A stretch of DNA of 64,000 nucleotides, from assembly GCA_034509425.1 (NCBI GenBank), contig JAVTVJ010000228.1, positions 992,001 through 1,056,000 on the forward strand. Reading direction: 5' to 3'. The notes beneath the pieces are model-generated. The model had not been told where the DNA came from and did not search any database. It saw only the letters and a list, made by a program, of their open reading frames with translations. Made by a program: the position numbers and the translations under genes. Source of the DNA: Eopsaltria australis (taxonomy: Eukaryota; Chordata; Aves; Passeriformes; Petroicidae). Numbering within the stretch: the stretch's first letter is position 1; every line of letters begins with the position of its first letter. Of this stretch, positions 1 through 11,758 are shown one piece after another.

Positions 1-1664
1 CCCTGAAGAATGAAGAGGTAGAGCATTCACACAGGCCACAGCAGCATGGATGCTATCCCATGGATGCTCTCCAGCTGTGGCATCTTCCCACTCCAGAGCA
101 GGACATGTCGCACATTGTTGCCAAAACCACATGTTGGTGCTCGCCAAACACTGCCCATGGGGTGGGAACACCACAGGAGGCAGACCCCCAGAACACAGCA
201 CTGATCACACTTCACTGACACTCCATCCCTCACAGAGCAGGGGCTTTCAATTCCTCAGAGCCAATCTCGTGTGACGAGGCAGCAGGTCCACAGGCAGCTC
301 TGCAGCCCAGAGTTGAGTTTCTGGAGGTTCCACGGAAAGACACCTTGGTTTTGCAGAGCTCAGCCCTCTGCTCTGGAGAAGAGTGGCTGGAATGTTTCTG
401 GGCCAGCTGTGCCTTCACAGGCAGTGGAAAGGGCACCCTGAAATGGTCAAGGCCAGGGCACATAAGCTGAAGACCTACCAAGATTTAGGACATCATGCCG
501 GTGCCTCTTCCTTCCTTTTCCTTGAGTGCCAAACACACACAGCAATCCTGATCTCCCCTGGAACTAAATCCAAATTGACTGAAACTACCCAGTGGACACA
601 GCCAGTTCCCTGTTCCAAGGCTCTGAAACTCCAGGAAATACCCACAGCCCGTGGGCCAAGCATCTGGGATGCAATGCCAGCACTTGCTCCACCTCTCCCA
701 AGGCAGGAGGTCTGCACTGTGGTCTTGCAATGGTTGTTTGGAGCTCCAAACCTTAGTTTGGAGCCCTTGTTCTGTTCCTCAGAGCTGATAAAACCCAAGA
801 AGCAGAACAGGACTACCTCCCATCCAAGCCCAGCCACAGCATGTGCCTCCTACACAACACCTCTTGCACCTTAGGTCTTCTCCTTCACTGCTCAACCCTG
901 ACAGAGCCTTTTCATTGCACCACGAGCCTCAGCAATGGACATCTTCAAAGCAGAACCTCAGGGAGAGAAGGAAGGAGCAGGGAGCTGCTATTACAGGCCA
1001 TTCCTGAAAGGAAAAACAACCATCTGTGTTCAGAGCACCTCTCAGCAGTTGGAGGAACACACCGACACTGCTGTGATTTGAGACAGGTTGGCTCAATGCT
1101 CCCCAGCACACACTCTGGGCCTTCTGCAGTCATTTCCCTTTGAATTAACGCCGCTTTTCAGATCTGACTGACAATGCTGATGTCTGTCTATTACACCAGG
1201 AGTCGTTCCCAAAGCTCCTGTATCTTTTTCCAAAAGAGCCAAAGCAGCAAAGGGTTATTAACCAGGGAGACAGCGAGCACAGGGAGGGAACGTGCTGTTC
1301 TTTGACAGGAAGTGTGCTAATGAACATTATAAAATCAAAGATCAGGAAAATCTCAATGACAACTTCAACCCCAGAAAAGCTGCAATTCAACCTCAAGGAA
1401 AACAGCCAAGAGAGAAGGAAGTTCACTGTGGATTCTGGGTCCACATTCCAGAACTTTCACCTTCAGCACTAGGTTGCCCCATTAAATCAGAGTCTGACAC
1501 AAGGCTCATGACAGAGGTATCCCAAGGCCCTCTGCTAATTCTGGGCATGATTTCAGCCAGCCACCACCTGATCCTGATGGAAAGCTGTTAGGTGATAGCT
1601 GAACCAGGGCTTTGCAAGCCACCAAGAGCACCATGCAGACACAGATCCTTGTCTTTTCTTTCAG

Positions 1665-1913
1665 CACATTCCTTGGGGATGTGTGGCCCTGGGGTCCTCT
1701 CTCCTCATGCCTCTTTGGAGCTCGTTAAACCACAGAGAGGAAGAGAAGCTTGCACACCATGATGTTTGTGGCCTCGCAACTGGCTTTCAGGTTTGCTTGA
1801 ATGGTTTGCTTGAACACTTGAGTGGTTTTCAGGCTTCATCTCCTTGGCCACTGCAGGGGCTGCTTTCACAGGAGCAAGTCCAACAAAACACTTCAGCTTG
1901 TGCTCATCTCCCA
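1665..1913 (+). other. Candidate internal exon (unconfirmed)
   Basis: A long pyrimidine run (CTTGTCTTTTCTTTCAG) ending at 1,664 is a very good 3' splice site. A possible 5' splice site, CAA followed by GTGAGA, starts at 1,914. The 249 bases between form 83 stop-free codons in one frame, so inclusion would preserve phase. The peptide begins HIPWGCVALG and has no motif I recognise. The opposite strand is also open here (1,705-2,088) and reads as plausibly, which argues for low stop density rather than selection. The splice signals are seen; coding status is inference. Confidence 0.15.
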
Positions 1914-4049
1914 AGTGAGAGCAGCCTGTGCAGATCAATGCTTCAGAAAAACACTTCCCTGGATGTGATGGAGATGCCACCACCAAAGCCCTACCTGGGT
2001 GGGACCTACTAGGGCTGCCTCTCCCCAGGAAAAACAGCAAACCTACACTGAGTATCAACCTATACTTTAGGTGTTTAAAAACAAGCACAACTCACTCCAC
2101 TCTACAAAATAACAAAAATCCTGGAAAAAACAGAGCACAAACTGTACCTTCACACATGCCCCACCAAGCACCAACCCAGGGTGAGCAGAAGCAGCTGAGT
2201 CCAAAAAGAGTCACAGTTTCTAGGGAACATTAATGCAGCCCTGGAGCTGGTGGTGACAGGTGAGCCCTGGGCTCCTGGCTGTGCTGGGCTCAGCAGGAGA
2301 CGGGGCTGGACCCCAGTGGGACAGATGCTCTAAATTAGGAATGAAAGCATTGCCTCCCGGCTCAGCAGGAGGGTACACTCAAAGTGAGCCCTTGTCTGGG
2401 ACAGCCAGCAGGTGAAATGAGGCGATAACAACAGGTCTGCCAGAGTCCAAAATATACCCACAACTTGTTTTGAATTACTTTGTGCTGGGCTTTAAAATAT
2501 GCTGAAAAATTTCCATCCAGTCTGGCTGTGAAGCTGCAGGAGGACCCTGGGGTTTGTTTCCAAATACAGTGATGCTGATCTGAATTTCTCCCCGTGGGTA
2601 GAGAAAAGAGAGGACTCTCGGGGAGGGCAGTGCTGAGAGGAGCAAGGGGACAAGGAGTCACCCAGAGTGGTCTGGCAGTGATTTTGGGTGGAGACTGCAC
2701 AGTATCTGCACCAGCAGCTGTAGCAGGGAGCGATGCTCCCTCCCGACACAGGGAAGCACCCCATGGACACATCAAGCTGAGTTAAACCAGAGAGGGAGAT
2801 CTGCTCCCTGAGCACAGCAGCACAGCCCCCTGCCAGCACTGGAACCTCTTGCTTGTGGCTCGAATCAACACAGCTCCATTACAAACAAACATGTGGGAGG
2901 GAGAGGCAAAGAAAGAATCCCTCGAGGAATCTGCAAGGCACTGGAGAAGCTAAAAATAACCACCACCAACAAATCAATCTAGAAACAGAAAGCTAAAATC
3001 CCTAATAATAGAGGGTTGCCAGGTGGAGGAGGGAGATGCCTAGCACCCTGTGCCCTAGCTCTGCCCATCAAGGATCCTGCAGAGAGTGGGGCACAGGACT
3101 CTATGGGGGGAGTGGGACTGAGGGGGCACCGCTGCCTCTGCCTCCAACAGACACCAGCTCCCATAGCATCGTTTCCCTGTTGCTTCTTACCTTTGTGTTT
3201 ACAGACTGCCTCTCAAGATGGGCCAGCTGACTCCAAGGAATCAAGGTACTTGAGCCAAACTCCCTAGTCCCTCCACTCCATTCCAAGCTCCAGAAACGGA
3301 GACAAATCTCTTGTCTTTTCCAGTTCTGGTCACCATCTTTTCCACATCCCTCTGGTAAGATCAGTCTGATCTCAGGACTCATCTCTGTATCAGTGCATGA
3401 CTGTGCTATTTTCCCCCTCCCAGACCCCTCCAAGGATGCATATCCCAATTGAGGCCTTCCACCCCTGAAGATGTGCCATCACAGACAGAAACCTCAGACT
3501 GCAGGTCAGGATGATCTCACAGTTGTAAGGTAACAGAAACACTCTTGGAAAGCGGATAAAAGGCTCTGGATGGCAACTCAATTGCAATGTGAAATTCAAA
3601 TGTGAATTTTAGACTTCACAGGATCAGAAGAATCTGGCCTGGATGTGGTTGTGGTAAGTCAGCAGGATGGAAGAGCCCTGGGTTTGTTCACCAGGCACAT
3701 AAGAGAATTCCCAGTCCGCTGGAAGGTCCCAGCATACAGGCAGAGACCTTCTCCAGTTCTGCACATTCCCAAGGCCAGCAGGGAAGAATGCATCCCAAGG
3801 GGGATTGGGAGAGCCCCCCATGCTCGTGCCATCCCCACCCCCCATGCTGCTGTCTATAACAGGGTGACACGTCCGCAGCCAAGCAAAGATGGGAGGCCGC
3901 ACCCATCCAAGGTTTGGGACAACGTCCTCGGTCTGTCTGAGCCCCCCTGGATCCGAAAGGCAGAACTGGAGGGACTGAGGCAAGGACAGGCCACCCAGGA
4001 GCAGGGACAGGAGCAGGGGAGGAGGTAATTCGATGTCTTGCCCTTGCCT

Positions 4050-4250
4050 CCCCCAGCCCGGCTCGGCTCGGATGACGAGTGCTGCAGGAAGGGGATGCTG
4101 CTCTCCCGACACGGTACACGCTGCTAATCCCACGGCTTTATCTGTCACTTCCGCGGCGGCTGCGGGACCCAGCCCCATCCTGGCCGGCTCCCGGGCGCTC
4201 CGGCCGGCTGCTCCACCGAGCTCTGCTCCCTGCCTGCCTCCCGGCTGCCT
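4050..4250. promoter_or_regulatory. GC-rich, CpG-dense patch with GATA-type sites
   Basis: The core around 4,148-4,222 is rich in CCGCGG, GGCCGG and CCGGCC words and has clearly more CpG than its flanks, which is unusual for methylated bulk vertebrate DNA. A TTTATCTGTC site lies just before it and a GCGATAAAAA site just after, both resembling GATA-factor sites. The patch is only about 100-200 bp, short for a CpG-island promoter. It could be an enhancer or an orphan mini-island. No transcript start can be pointed to. Confidence 0.3.
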
Positions 4251-5560
4251 GGTTCCCCCATCCCAACTCCTTGCTCCCTCCTTTGCGATAAAAACTCTAG
4301 GAGGGGAAAAGGGGTGTTGACAGGGTGTTTGTTAAATCAAGTAAGCTGGGAATGAGCGGCAGCCTCATCAGGCAGTGCTCCCAACTCTCCTGCCAAAAAC
4401 GTAATTCCCTAGGCTGGGAGGGGAGAACAGGACTCGAGTGGGGCCGGGGACTCGCACGTGGGGTCGATGCCGACACAGGCCACCCCTGCGAGGGCAAGGA
4501 GCTATGGAAGCACGGGGGCAAAGTTCCCACTGGCCACCAGCCCCTGCCCTCCTGGGTGCCTCCCTGCCCCACTGCTCCCTGCAGGGACCCCCACATCCCT
4601 CACATCCCCGACCCCCAGGGACCAGCAGCTTGCCCTGACAGTCCCATCCAGCCCTCTCTGGCTGTGAAGCAAGAGCCCTGGACATGTTTGGAGGGATCTA
4701 CCCAGGGACACAGACCCCAGCCTGGATGTCCCCATGGCAGTGCCCACCCGGGCCAGTGCCAGCGCTCTGCCCAGGAGCCCCAGAGGCAGATAACCTGCAC
4801 TGTGCAAGTGCTGGGGCATGCAACTCGGCAATAGCCCAGCTCTCCAGCTCAGGAATGTCCAAATAAATACAGAAATACATAAAAAGACCATAAATAAGGT
4901 TGCCTGAGATGGTTGTTTGTCTCCTGCCTGGCCAGGACCCCTGCTCCCCCACTGCTGTTTGCCTTGGCAGATGACAGCTGGGTAATTTGTTTCCATTGCA
5001 ATGAAGTCCCAATTAACTGGAATAAACTTTTTACACTAAGTGTGTTTGTTTAACAAACTGGCTCTTTCAGAGCCTCACCGAGACCTGATTGATGCATTTG
5101 AGGGGAGTGGAAACATGCAGGGTGCTTGGACATTAAAGCTGCAGTGTCTGAGCAGGCTGGGGCTGAAAGGGCTCTCTCTGTGTTTGGGAAATCAAAACTG
5201 ACACCTCTGATGTCTGGACTGGGACAGGGATTTCAGCATGGCCTTTGTGTACAAATTTTGACAGTTTCTCATTCACTGTGGCTGACAACCTCTCTGGTGT
5301 CCCTGCAGGGCTGGAGATCCCCCAGGGCCATGCTCTGCTCTGCTGGGAGAAGGTGGGATCCATCACACTGCTAGGATCCACATGGTCCCTCCTGGGGACA
5401 GCACTGAGGGCTCCAGTCAGCCAACAAAAACCCAAAGAAAGGTGGGATTGACTCCACGGACACTCTCAATGAAGCAGAGCCAATGTCTGCAGCAGCAGCC
5501 GCAGCTTCATGGCTCATGAAGCCATTGATTTACAGCACAAAGCCAAGATAGTGGGAATGG

Positions 5561-5602
5561 CTGAGATGGCTAGAAACCAGTCTGAGATGGCTAGAAACTG
5601 GT
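5561..5602. repeat. 21-bp tandem duplication
   Basis: The word CTGAGATGGCTAGAAAC occurs at 5,561 and again 21 bp later at 5,582, giving two adjacent near-identical units. A third, degraded echo may follow (GAGTCTGG). It looks like simple replication slippage in otherwise single-copy DNA. Confidence 0.85.
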
Positions 5603-6599
5603 TGGGAGTCTGAGTCTGGTTTCTGGTTCACATCAGAGTTTTCAGCAACACTCTCCAGCTGAGGGGAGGTGAGAGAACAGAGAAAGCTGATAAAAGCTCA
5701 GAAGCAGAGTCCTCATCCTCAGAACCATTCAGTTGGGATGGAAACAGCAAAGCCAAGTGGACAAATTGCACAACAGGGATCTAGCACAACTGGGACTGCA
5801 AGCAGGCAGTGAAGGCACTGTGAAGGCAGAGGGGCTGCCTGGGCACATCTGGAGACAGCAGCTCTTGCTGTGCCTCCTTCAGGAACATCGCTGCTGGGAG
5901 CATCCTCAGGACAAGCAAGACTAAGCCCCCACATCTGCCAGATGGTGGCCTAGGATGCAGAGGGGCAAAAGAGGAACACCATGGGTGAAAGATGACCCAA
6001 CCACCCCTGGAAGTGGTGTCAAAGGCAGGCACCAAGCAGTACTGCTGGCTCTGGTGGGATGTCCCACAAGGAGGGGAAAAGCCACAGCACAGCTTCACAG
6101 CAGAGCCCACACCAGGACCAGCCCCACACTGGAGCTGTGTTCCAAATGCCTGGGGAGACACTGCATGAATAATAAGCACTTCTGGAAAACAAAGCACTTC
6201 TGACATCTGAGGGGACAATGAGTGCAGCTGAGCTTTCTCTCCCCAGTTGCTTTTTCCTTCCTACCTCAAACTGCAAAGGCAAACCTCCAACAGACCCTGC
6301 TTGAGAACTGTCAGCTCCAGAGGTGTTCTTGAAGCATTCATTGGGAAGGCTTTTCTCTTTCAAATCTAAAAATGGGAAATTGCAGTCCTAGAGTTTCTTT
6401 CATCTGCTTCTCCAGCCCATTTCCTCAAAGCACTGCTCACATTTCCATTTACTGTGGGACAAGGTAGTGTTTTCCTGTGGCCGGGGGTTGAGCCAATCTC
6501 CCACAATCCCTCAGTGTGCCTGAAGTCAGTCTGCCTGGGCTGTCCACAACTTGATTCAGTCAAGTCTTTAATTTAGGTGTAAATACCATTATTCCTTGT

Positions 6600-6782
6600 T
6601 CCAGGCCCTGACACAGGGTGCCCAGAGGAGCTATGGCTGCCCCAGCCCTGGAAAGACCAGGTTGGACAGGGCTTGGAGCAACCTGGGATAGTGCAAGGTG
6701 TCCCTGCCCATGGCAGGGGGTAGAACGAGATGAGATTCAAGGTCTCTTCCAACTGAAACCATTCTGGGATTCCATGATTCTT
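6600..6782 (+). mobile_element. CR1 LINE, 5'-truncated 3' end
   Basis: The segment carries the CR1 3' region in sense orientation: the block reading GACACAGGGTGCCCAGAGGAG, then TTGGACAGGGCTTGGAGCAACC, GGTGTCCCTGCCCATGGCAGG, and a tail ending in TTCCATGATTC. Only about 180 bp of an element several kilobases long remain, and no reverse-transcriptase coding sequence is present, so it is dead on arrival. Confidence 0.93.
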
Positions 6783-7293
6783 CAGTGATTATTATCAGCT
6801 CATTCTGTGTTCACAGTGTGTTGAAGTCACCAGTGGCAGCACTGATGGCAGAGCTCTGCACTGTCCAGGCTCCCTGTGCAGTCCATGGGGAGATAAGAAT
6901 TAATTTCCCCATAAGTTAGATGGAATGCTGTCCGTGGTGCCCTTTCACACAATGTCCTGAGCCTGAAGAGACATATGAGCACACCCACCCTCATCCCTTC
7001 CCACTGCACAGCCACACCCACTACCCTAAATCCTGTGTCTGACAATGCCAAAAACCTGCAGGAAAGCTGAAATCCATGGATTACCCTCCATGCACACAGC
7101 TTCATCAGGATGCAGGAAAAACAGTGCATTTTCCTCCTTTAACACCCTTACTCACACTTTTCCCTGAGCAGATTAGCACTATCTCCATGTCTCCCGACAG
7201 TCTGCCAAGCACAGCCCCATCCTGCCTGAATATCCCTCCCAGGGAAAGAGCCAGAGGAGCTCCTGGAGATCCGGCTGATTGATCACAGAACCT

Positions 7294-7430
7294 GTGACTG
7301 CCCCATCCCTGGAAGTGTTCCAAGAATGGGGCTTGGAGATACCAGGGATAGTGGAAGGTGTCCCTGCCCATGGCAGGGGTGTAGAACCAGATGATCTTTA
7401 TGGTCCCAACTCAAACCCTTGTGTGATTCT
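7294..7430 (+). mobile_element. CR1 LINE 3' fragment
   Basis: The sense-strand CR1 end is recognised from CTGCCCCATCCCTGGAAGTG, GGTGTCCCTGCCCATGGCAG and a diverged tail GTGTGATTCT. The copy is shorter and more diverged than the one 500 bp upstream. It lies in the same orientation as that neighbour but is a separate truncation point, so two independent insertions are likelier than one split copy. Confidence 0.9.
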
Positions 7431-7999
7431 CCAGCGCCATAGTCCAGCTGCCAATCTGCCACTACAGGTGGGAGCATGGAGAGAAAAATACCACAATGGT
7501 ATTTGAATAAAAACCCAGATTAATCTATGGCTGTTCCAAGAAACTGTATCAGAGCCCTGCTTGTGCTGTGCTGAGGGGCAAAGCTCTTGAGATGATATGA
7601 GGCAGTGAGGTGGAGAAAGGAGAATGAGGAATGAGAAATTCTCCCTCATGAGCAGAAATCGGAGACACTCAGCACTCCTGGAAATGCTGTGCTGCTGTAT
7701 GTGATTGGCAGTGCCTGTGTGGGAGGGTGGCAGGGAGTGAAGAGGAGGGCACTGCACACTTACAATACACACCATTATATGTTTTGCTTTGGAATTACAG
7801 ATCTTTTAGCAGTCAGTGCTTGAATAAACACATATTTACCTTCTCACCAAGGACTGTGATGAGGCACAGCACATCATACCTGAGCCAGCTGCAGGAGCTC
7901 AGCCTTAAATGCATGTTCCCAATGGATAAGAAATAATGTGTTAGCAGGGATTTGTGTCTGAGAGTTGTGCACTGGGAGACTCAAAGAGGCAGCAGTAAA

Positions 8000-8062
8000 A
8001 TCATGGAATCATGGAAGGATTTGGGTTCCATCTAGTTCCAACCTCCTGCCATGGAGCACAGA
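8000..8062 (-). mobile_element. Very short CR1 tail fragment
   Basis: The sequence starts with the reversed CR1 tail (ATCATGGAATCATGG), then GGATTTGGGTT and CATCTAGTTCCAACCTCCTGC, followed by CATGG, after which similarity stops. About 60 bp survive, with a deletion where the usual GGAAGGGACCTT block should be. Confidence 0.8.
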
Positions 8063-8929
8063 ATAGAGTGGTCAGTACAAATAAAAAATTACAATATATA
8101 AGAAAATTATTAGGGAAAGTAAAGGAGGGGAAAACGCATGGCTGGACATGGAAAATCTGCTATTGGGAGCCAAACAAAAGCTAGCAATAGGTCTGGTTTT
8201 AAGGAGCACTGGGACTACTTTAAAGCAGAGTCTGTAGATGGCTCAAATGATGCAGAAAAGGAAAACATAGTCCATATTTATTCTGTATTTGGGAAAAAAA
8301 TGTGAGTAAACTAATTCCTAGGAGAGATGAGGCTCTCCTAAATCATTAGCATCCATGCTTACATTGAATGTGTCCAAAGAGCACCAAGCAGCCAGCGCAG
8401 CCAACACATACTCAAAAGCTGGGGAGAGGTTTTTGGGCTCTGCTGCTTATTTTGAGCAAAGTTCAGGCTGTCACATCTAGATGAAAATGGCTCCTTCCCC
8501 CAAACATTCCCACCTGGCAGTAAGGGTGACCTAATTAACAACCAAACGGTCAGCCTGATACAGGACCCAGAAGGCAGGGCTCATCTGGAATTAAATTAAA
8601 AAATAATTAAAGGATGCAAGTTCTAATTAAAGTCAGTCAGTGGGTTTTGGTGGAAGAGAGCTTGTCAAATGAGCATGATGTCACTCTGTAATGAACACTC
8701 GCTTCCAGGGCCCTGTGCACGTCCTGGCTGCGCAGGCAAAGCTCTCAGTGCTCCTTGATGTTCTGATTTCAGAAGATGGGGCTGTGCAGCCCCAATCAAG
8801 CACTTTAAATAGATTTAGAGCTGGCTGACAGGTCTCATACAGGAGGTGTCAATGGGGAATTGTTAGCCAGGCTCCATGGGGAACATGCCAGTCGATATTT
8901 CCATTGATGATCACGATGAAAATACAAAA
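8063..8929. other. AT-rich single-copy DNA with TAAT-rich core
   Basis: No gene is visible. Around 8,587-8,640 there is a cluster of ATTAAA and AATTAA words of the kind bound by homeodomain proteins, which would fit a distal regulatory element but is also expected in AT-rich DNA. Confidence 0.4.
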
Positions 8930-9700
8930 TCCTCACTCAAAAAATTAACGGATGACAGGAAGATTGATGTAATGGTAAATATTGATGAGGAGAGAGGGAA
9001 ATGTGGGCTGCCTGGTAATGCCGAGCCCATTCAAACACTGTACACGATAATGCAGCCCAGCACAGGATAACGCAGCTCTGGAGAGGGATTTCAGGCAGTA
9101 TTTCTGAACAGGGACTGGATCCCAGACAAGAGGGAGCCTTCAGGAAAGGTCATGGGTCACCACGGGTGAGCAGCCCAGCACAAGGCTCTAATGTGATGCT
9201 GTGATGAAAAAAGCTGATGCAGTTCTTGGGGGAGAGCAGGAGAGCTGCACATACTGCACTGCTGGGACTGCCAATGCCACTCCTGCAATTAAGGTGTCCA
9301 TGTTTAAAGGGGATGCTAAAACAGCAGAGCCTGAAGGGATGAGTCACAAAATTGATCTGAGGGCTGGAGAAAATATTGTGGTGCAAAAGATTTGAGTGAC
9401 ATTGAGTTTCTTGATAAAAATCTGCCATCCATGAAAAACCAGAGGGGTGTCAATTGCTTTTATCAGCAAAACGTGCCAGAGGCAGGGACTAGGAAGTGGA
9501 GCCCAGCAAATCTGAGTGAGTTTTGGGTCAGGATTAGATACATCTCAGGGATGCTCAGAGAATTAGATAACTCTCAGAATGCAACCAAAACCTCTCCAGG
9601 AGCTTGTGGGCAATTTATATCCCTGCAGCACAAAGGAGGCCAAAGGGGTGATCTAATAGACCTAAATCCCACCCAAATGAATCCCAGCAGACAACTGGAG
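8930..9700 (+). mobile_element. Ancient, highly diverged CR1-lineage relic
   Basis: Several blocks match, from memory, the long 3' part of the older CR1 lineages that are abundant in turtles and crocodilians: a block at about 8,963-8,990 (GATTGATGTAATGGTAAATA), another with CCCATTCAAACA near 9,029, one with TGTGATGCTGTGATGAAAAA near 9,190, and GGCCAAAGGGGTGATCTAAT near 9,640. They occur in the expected order and orientation with large diverged gaps between. Frameshifts and stops prevent any long frame; the 64-residue frame starting at 8,876 is a leftover of this element, not a gene. Confidence 0.65.
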
Positions 9701-9747
9701 CTCCAGAGCTGACTCCTGTCGTGCACAGGGTGAAGGCTCAGGAGGCA

Positions 9748-10003
9748 TGTTTAATGGTTTTAAATTGATAGACAGCAGGTTTGGAGTAAATGCCAGGAAG
9801 AAATTGTTCCCTGTGAGGGTGGTGAGACCCTGGCACAGGGTGCCCAGGGAAGCTGTGGCTGCCTCTGGATCCCTGGAAATGTCCCAGGCCAGGCTGGATG
9901 GGGTTTAGAGCAACCTGGGAGGTGTCCCTGCCCATGACAGGGGCAGGGACTGGATGAGTTTTCAGGTTCCTTCCAACCCAAACCATTCTTGGATTCTGTG
10001 AGA
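9748..10003 (+). mobile_element. CR1 LINE 3' end, avian type
   Basis: A 255-bp sense copy. It contains the motif GCCAGGAAGAAATTGTTCCC, GTGAGGGTGGTGAGACCCTGG, CACAGGGTGCCCAGGGAAGC, the CTGCCCATGACAGG block, and a tail with CCCAAACCATTCTTGGATTC. It directly follows the older relic in the same orientation, so it either continues that element or inserted next to it. Confidence 0.94.
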
Positions 10004-11291
10004 TAGTCCCGGCCTTGGAGCAATGAGGAGCTGGGGTAGCAGCACCAAGCTCCTCAAAGCAGTTCTGAGCTCCAAGTGCAGCTATCTCTGAGGAGTCCCC
10101 ATCAAGTCTTGCTCCAGAAGCGAAGTGTGAGGGAAAGGGTCCCTCTGTCTTGGAGAAAGCCCAGCAGGGATTGCTGGCCAAGCAGCTTAGGAAACCCCTC
10201 TTTTGTACCAGGCTGTATTTGGGACTGATGGCTGCTGTGGATGGGAGCGCTACCTCCCATGGCTAAAGTATCTCTGTGTTGACTCATTGCAGCAAACATT
10301 TTGCTCTCTTGCTTAGGAGAGAATGCAGGCTTGGTTATTGGTTAAAAAATGCCCATCTTGCTACGCTTGATTCGCTTTCCATGATTAATGCCAGGCGCCG
10401 CAATCTCGGCAGGGCTGCAGCTGGTGCTTAGGTGGCTCCTGTGCCAGCCTGGGTGCTGAGCTGGCAGCATTGTCCTCCCAGCACCAGAGGGGAAGGCAGC
10501 CCTGGGCTCAGAGCAGCAGGGCAGGCAGATGCCATCCCAGTGCCCAGGGAGCCCCAGTGCCTGAGCACAGAGGGGCTGTGCCCACTCTGCTCCCTGCTTC
10601 TGGAAAAAGCAGCAGGGAGGGGGACCCCATGGTGAGCAAGGAGTCTTGTGCTGCTCAGAGGCACCGCAGGGGGACAAGGGCTGAGCCCAAATCCCTGCTG
10701 GCATTTCGTGGGGACAGAATCCCCTCAGTGCTACGGGGAAGTGCACAGTGCAGGGGAACACACGCCCTTCAGCTGGGACAACAGGAAACATGCCTGGACT
10801 TTGAGTCCTTGTGTGGCAGGGCTGGAGATAAGGAATCAGGGCCAGGCAGGTTTTTAATTGGACTGGAATGGAAATTACAGGGGGGACAAAATCAAACCCT
10901 GCTTTGGTATAAAGGAAGGGGCTGGGGGGATCAGGGAAAAAAGCCCTGCAAGTTTCTATGACAACTGGCACAGTAAGAGCCTACACTGCAACCTCACTTA
11001 ACACGTTAAAAGCTGCAGAGAAACGACAAAACCCAAAACTTTATTTTATACCAGATGCAGGAGGGCCATTCCCAGAGGAGAGCGGGCACAGGGCCTGGGG
11101 TTGGTCCGGTGTTCCCATGGCCTGCGCACCCAGTGCAGGGTGAAATGAGTTCAGCCAGCCCCAACAAATCCTCCTGCTGTCCCTTGGGCTTCAGGGACCA
11201 CTAAAACCAAATCCTTGTCTAAACCTTTCTTGGGCCAAGATACTTAAGTCTGGTTATCTGATTCTATCCAGGGCATCCATGTCCTGAAAAA
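10004..11291. other. Single-copy DNA without recognised gene
   Basis: Open frames on both strands of about 160-210 codons overlap here because the sequence is GC-rich and stop-poor. None begins at a convincing start or ends in a recognisable domain. A G-rich segment at about 10,916-10,942 has runs of four, six and three Gs and could form a G-quadruplex on the + strand. Confidence 0.5.
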
Positions 11292-11758
11292 CTATGGATC
11301 CAGAATGGTTTGGGTTGGAAGGGACCTCAAAGCCCATCTCATTCCACCCCCTGCCATGGGCAGGGACGCCTCTCACTATCCCAGGTCGCTCTACACCCTG
11401 TTCACCCTGGTCTTGGACACTTTCAGGGATCCAGGGACAGCCACAGCTTCTCTGGGCAACCTGTGCCAGGGCCTCACCATCCTCGCAGGAAAGAATTTGT
11501 CCCCAATACTGAATCTAAATCTCTTCTCTTTCACTTTAAAACCACTTTAAAACCTTTGTCCTATCACTGTCTGTCCATGTAAAAAAGTAACTCTTCCCCT
11601 CTTTAATAAGCTCCTTTAAGTACTGGAAGGCTGAAATGAGGCGTCCCTGGAGCCTTCTCTTCTCCAGGCTGAACACTCTCAGCTCTCCCAGCCTGTCTCC
11701 AGAGCAGAGGGCCCAGCCCTGGAAGCATCTTTGTGGCCTCCTCTGGACCCATTCTGTG
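11292..11758 (-). mobile_element. CR1 LINE, one of the longest copies here
   Basis: About 465 bp in antisense. From left to right it shows the reversed tail end (GGTTTGGGTTGGAAGGGACC), the CATGGGCAGGGACG block, GCTTCTCTGGGCAACCTGTG, the TTTCACTTTAAAACCACTTT stretch, and AGCCTTCTCTTCTCCAGGCT followed by TTTGTGGCCTCCTCTGGACC. The last block lies near the end of the ORF2/3'UTR junction of CR1. No intact reverse transcriptase frame is present. Confidence 0.95.

Larger units (their letters stand above)
1..6599. other. Repeat-poor single-copy DNA, no recognised gene
   Basis: No CR1 tail, LTR or long conserved frame was seen over this stretch. It contains a possible exon behind a strong splice acceptor near 1,665, a GC- and CpG-rich patch near 4,050-4,250 and a 21-bp tandem duplication near 5,561; each is listed separately. 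The many open frames overlap one another on both strands, lack codon bias that I can see and match no family I know. The rest is probably intergenic or intronic. Confidence 0.6.

Noticed and set aside
8876..9070. 64-residue frame with acidic, protein-like sequence
   Set aside because: It overlaps an ancient CR1-lineage relic; the surrounding sequence is out of frame with any continuing coding region.
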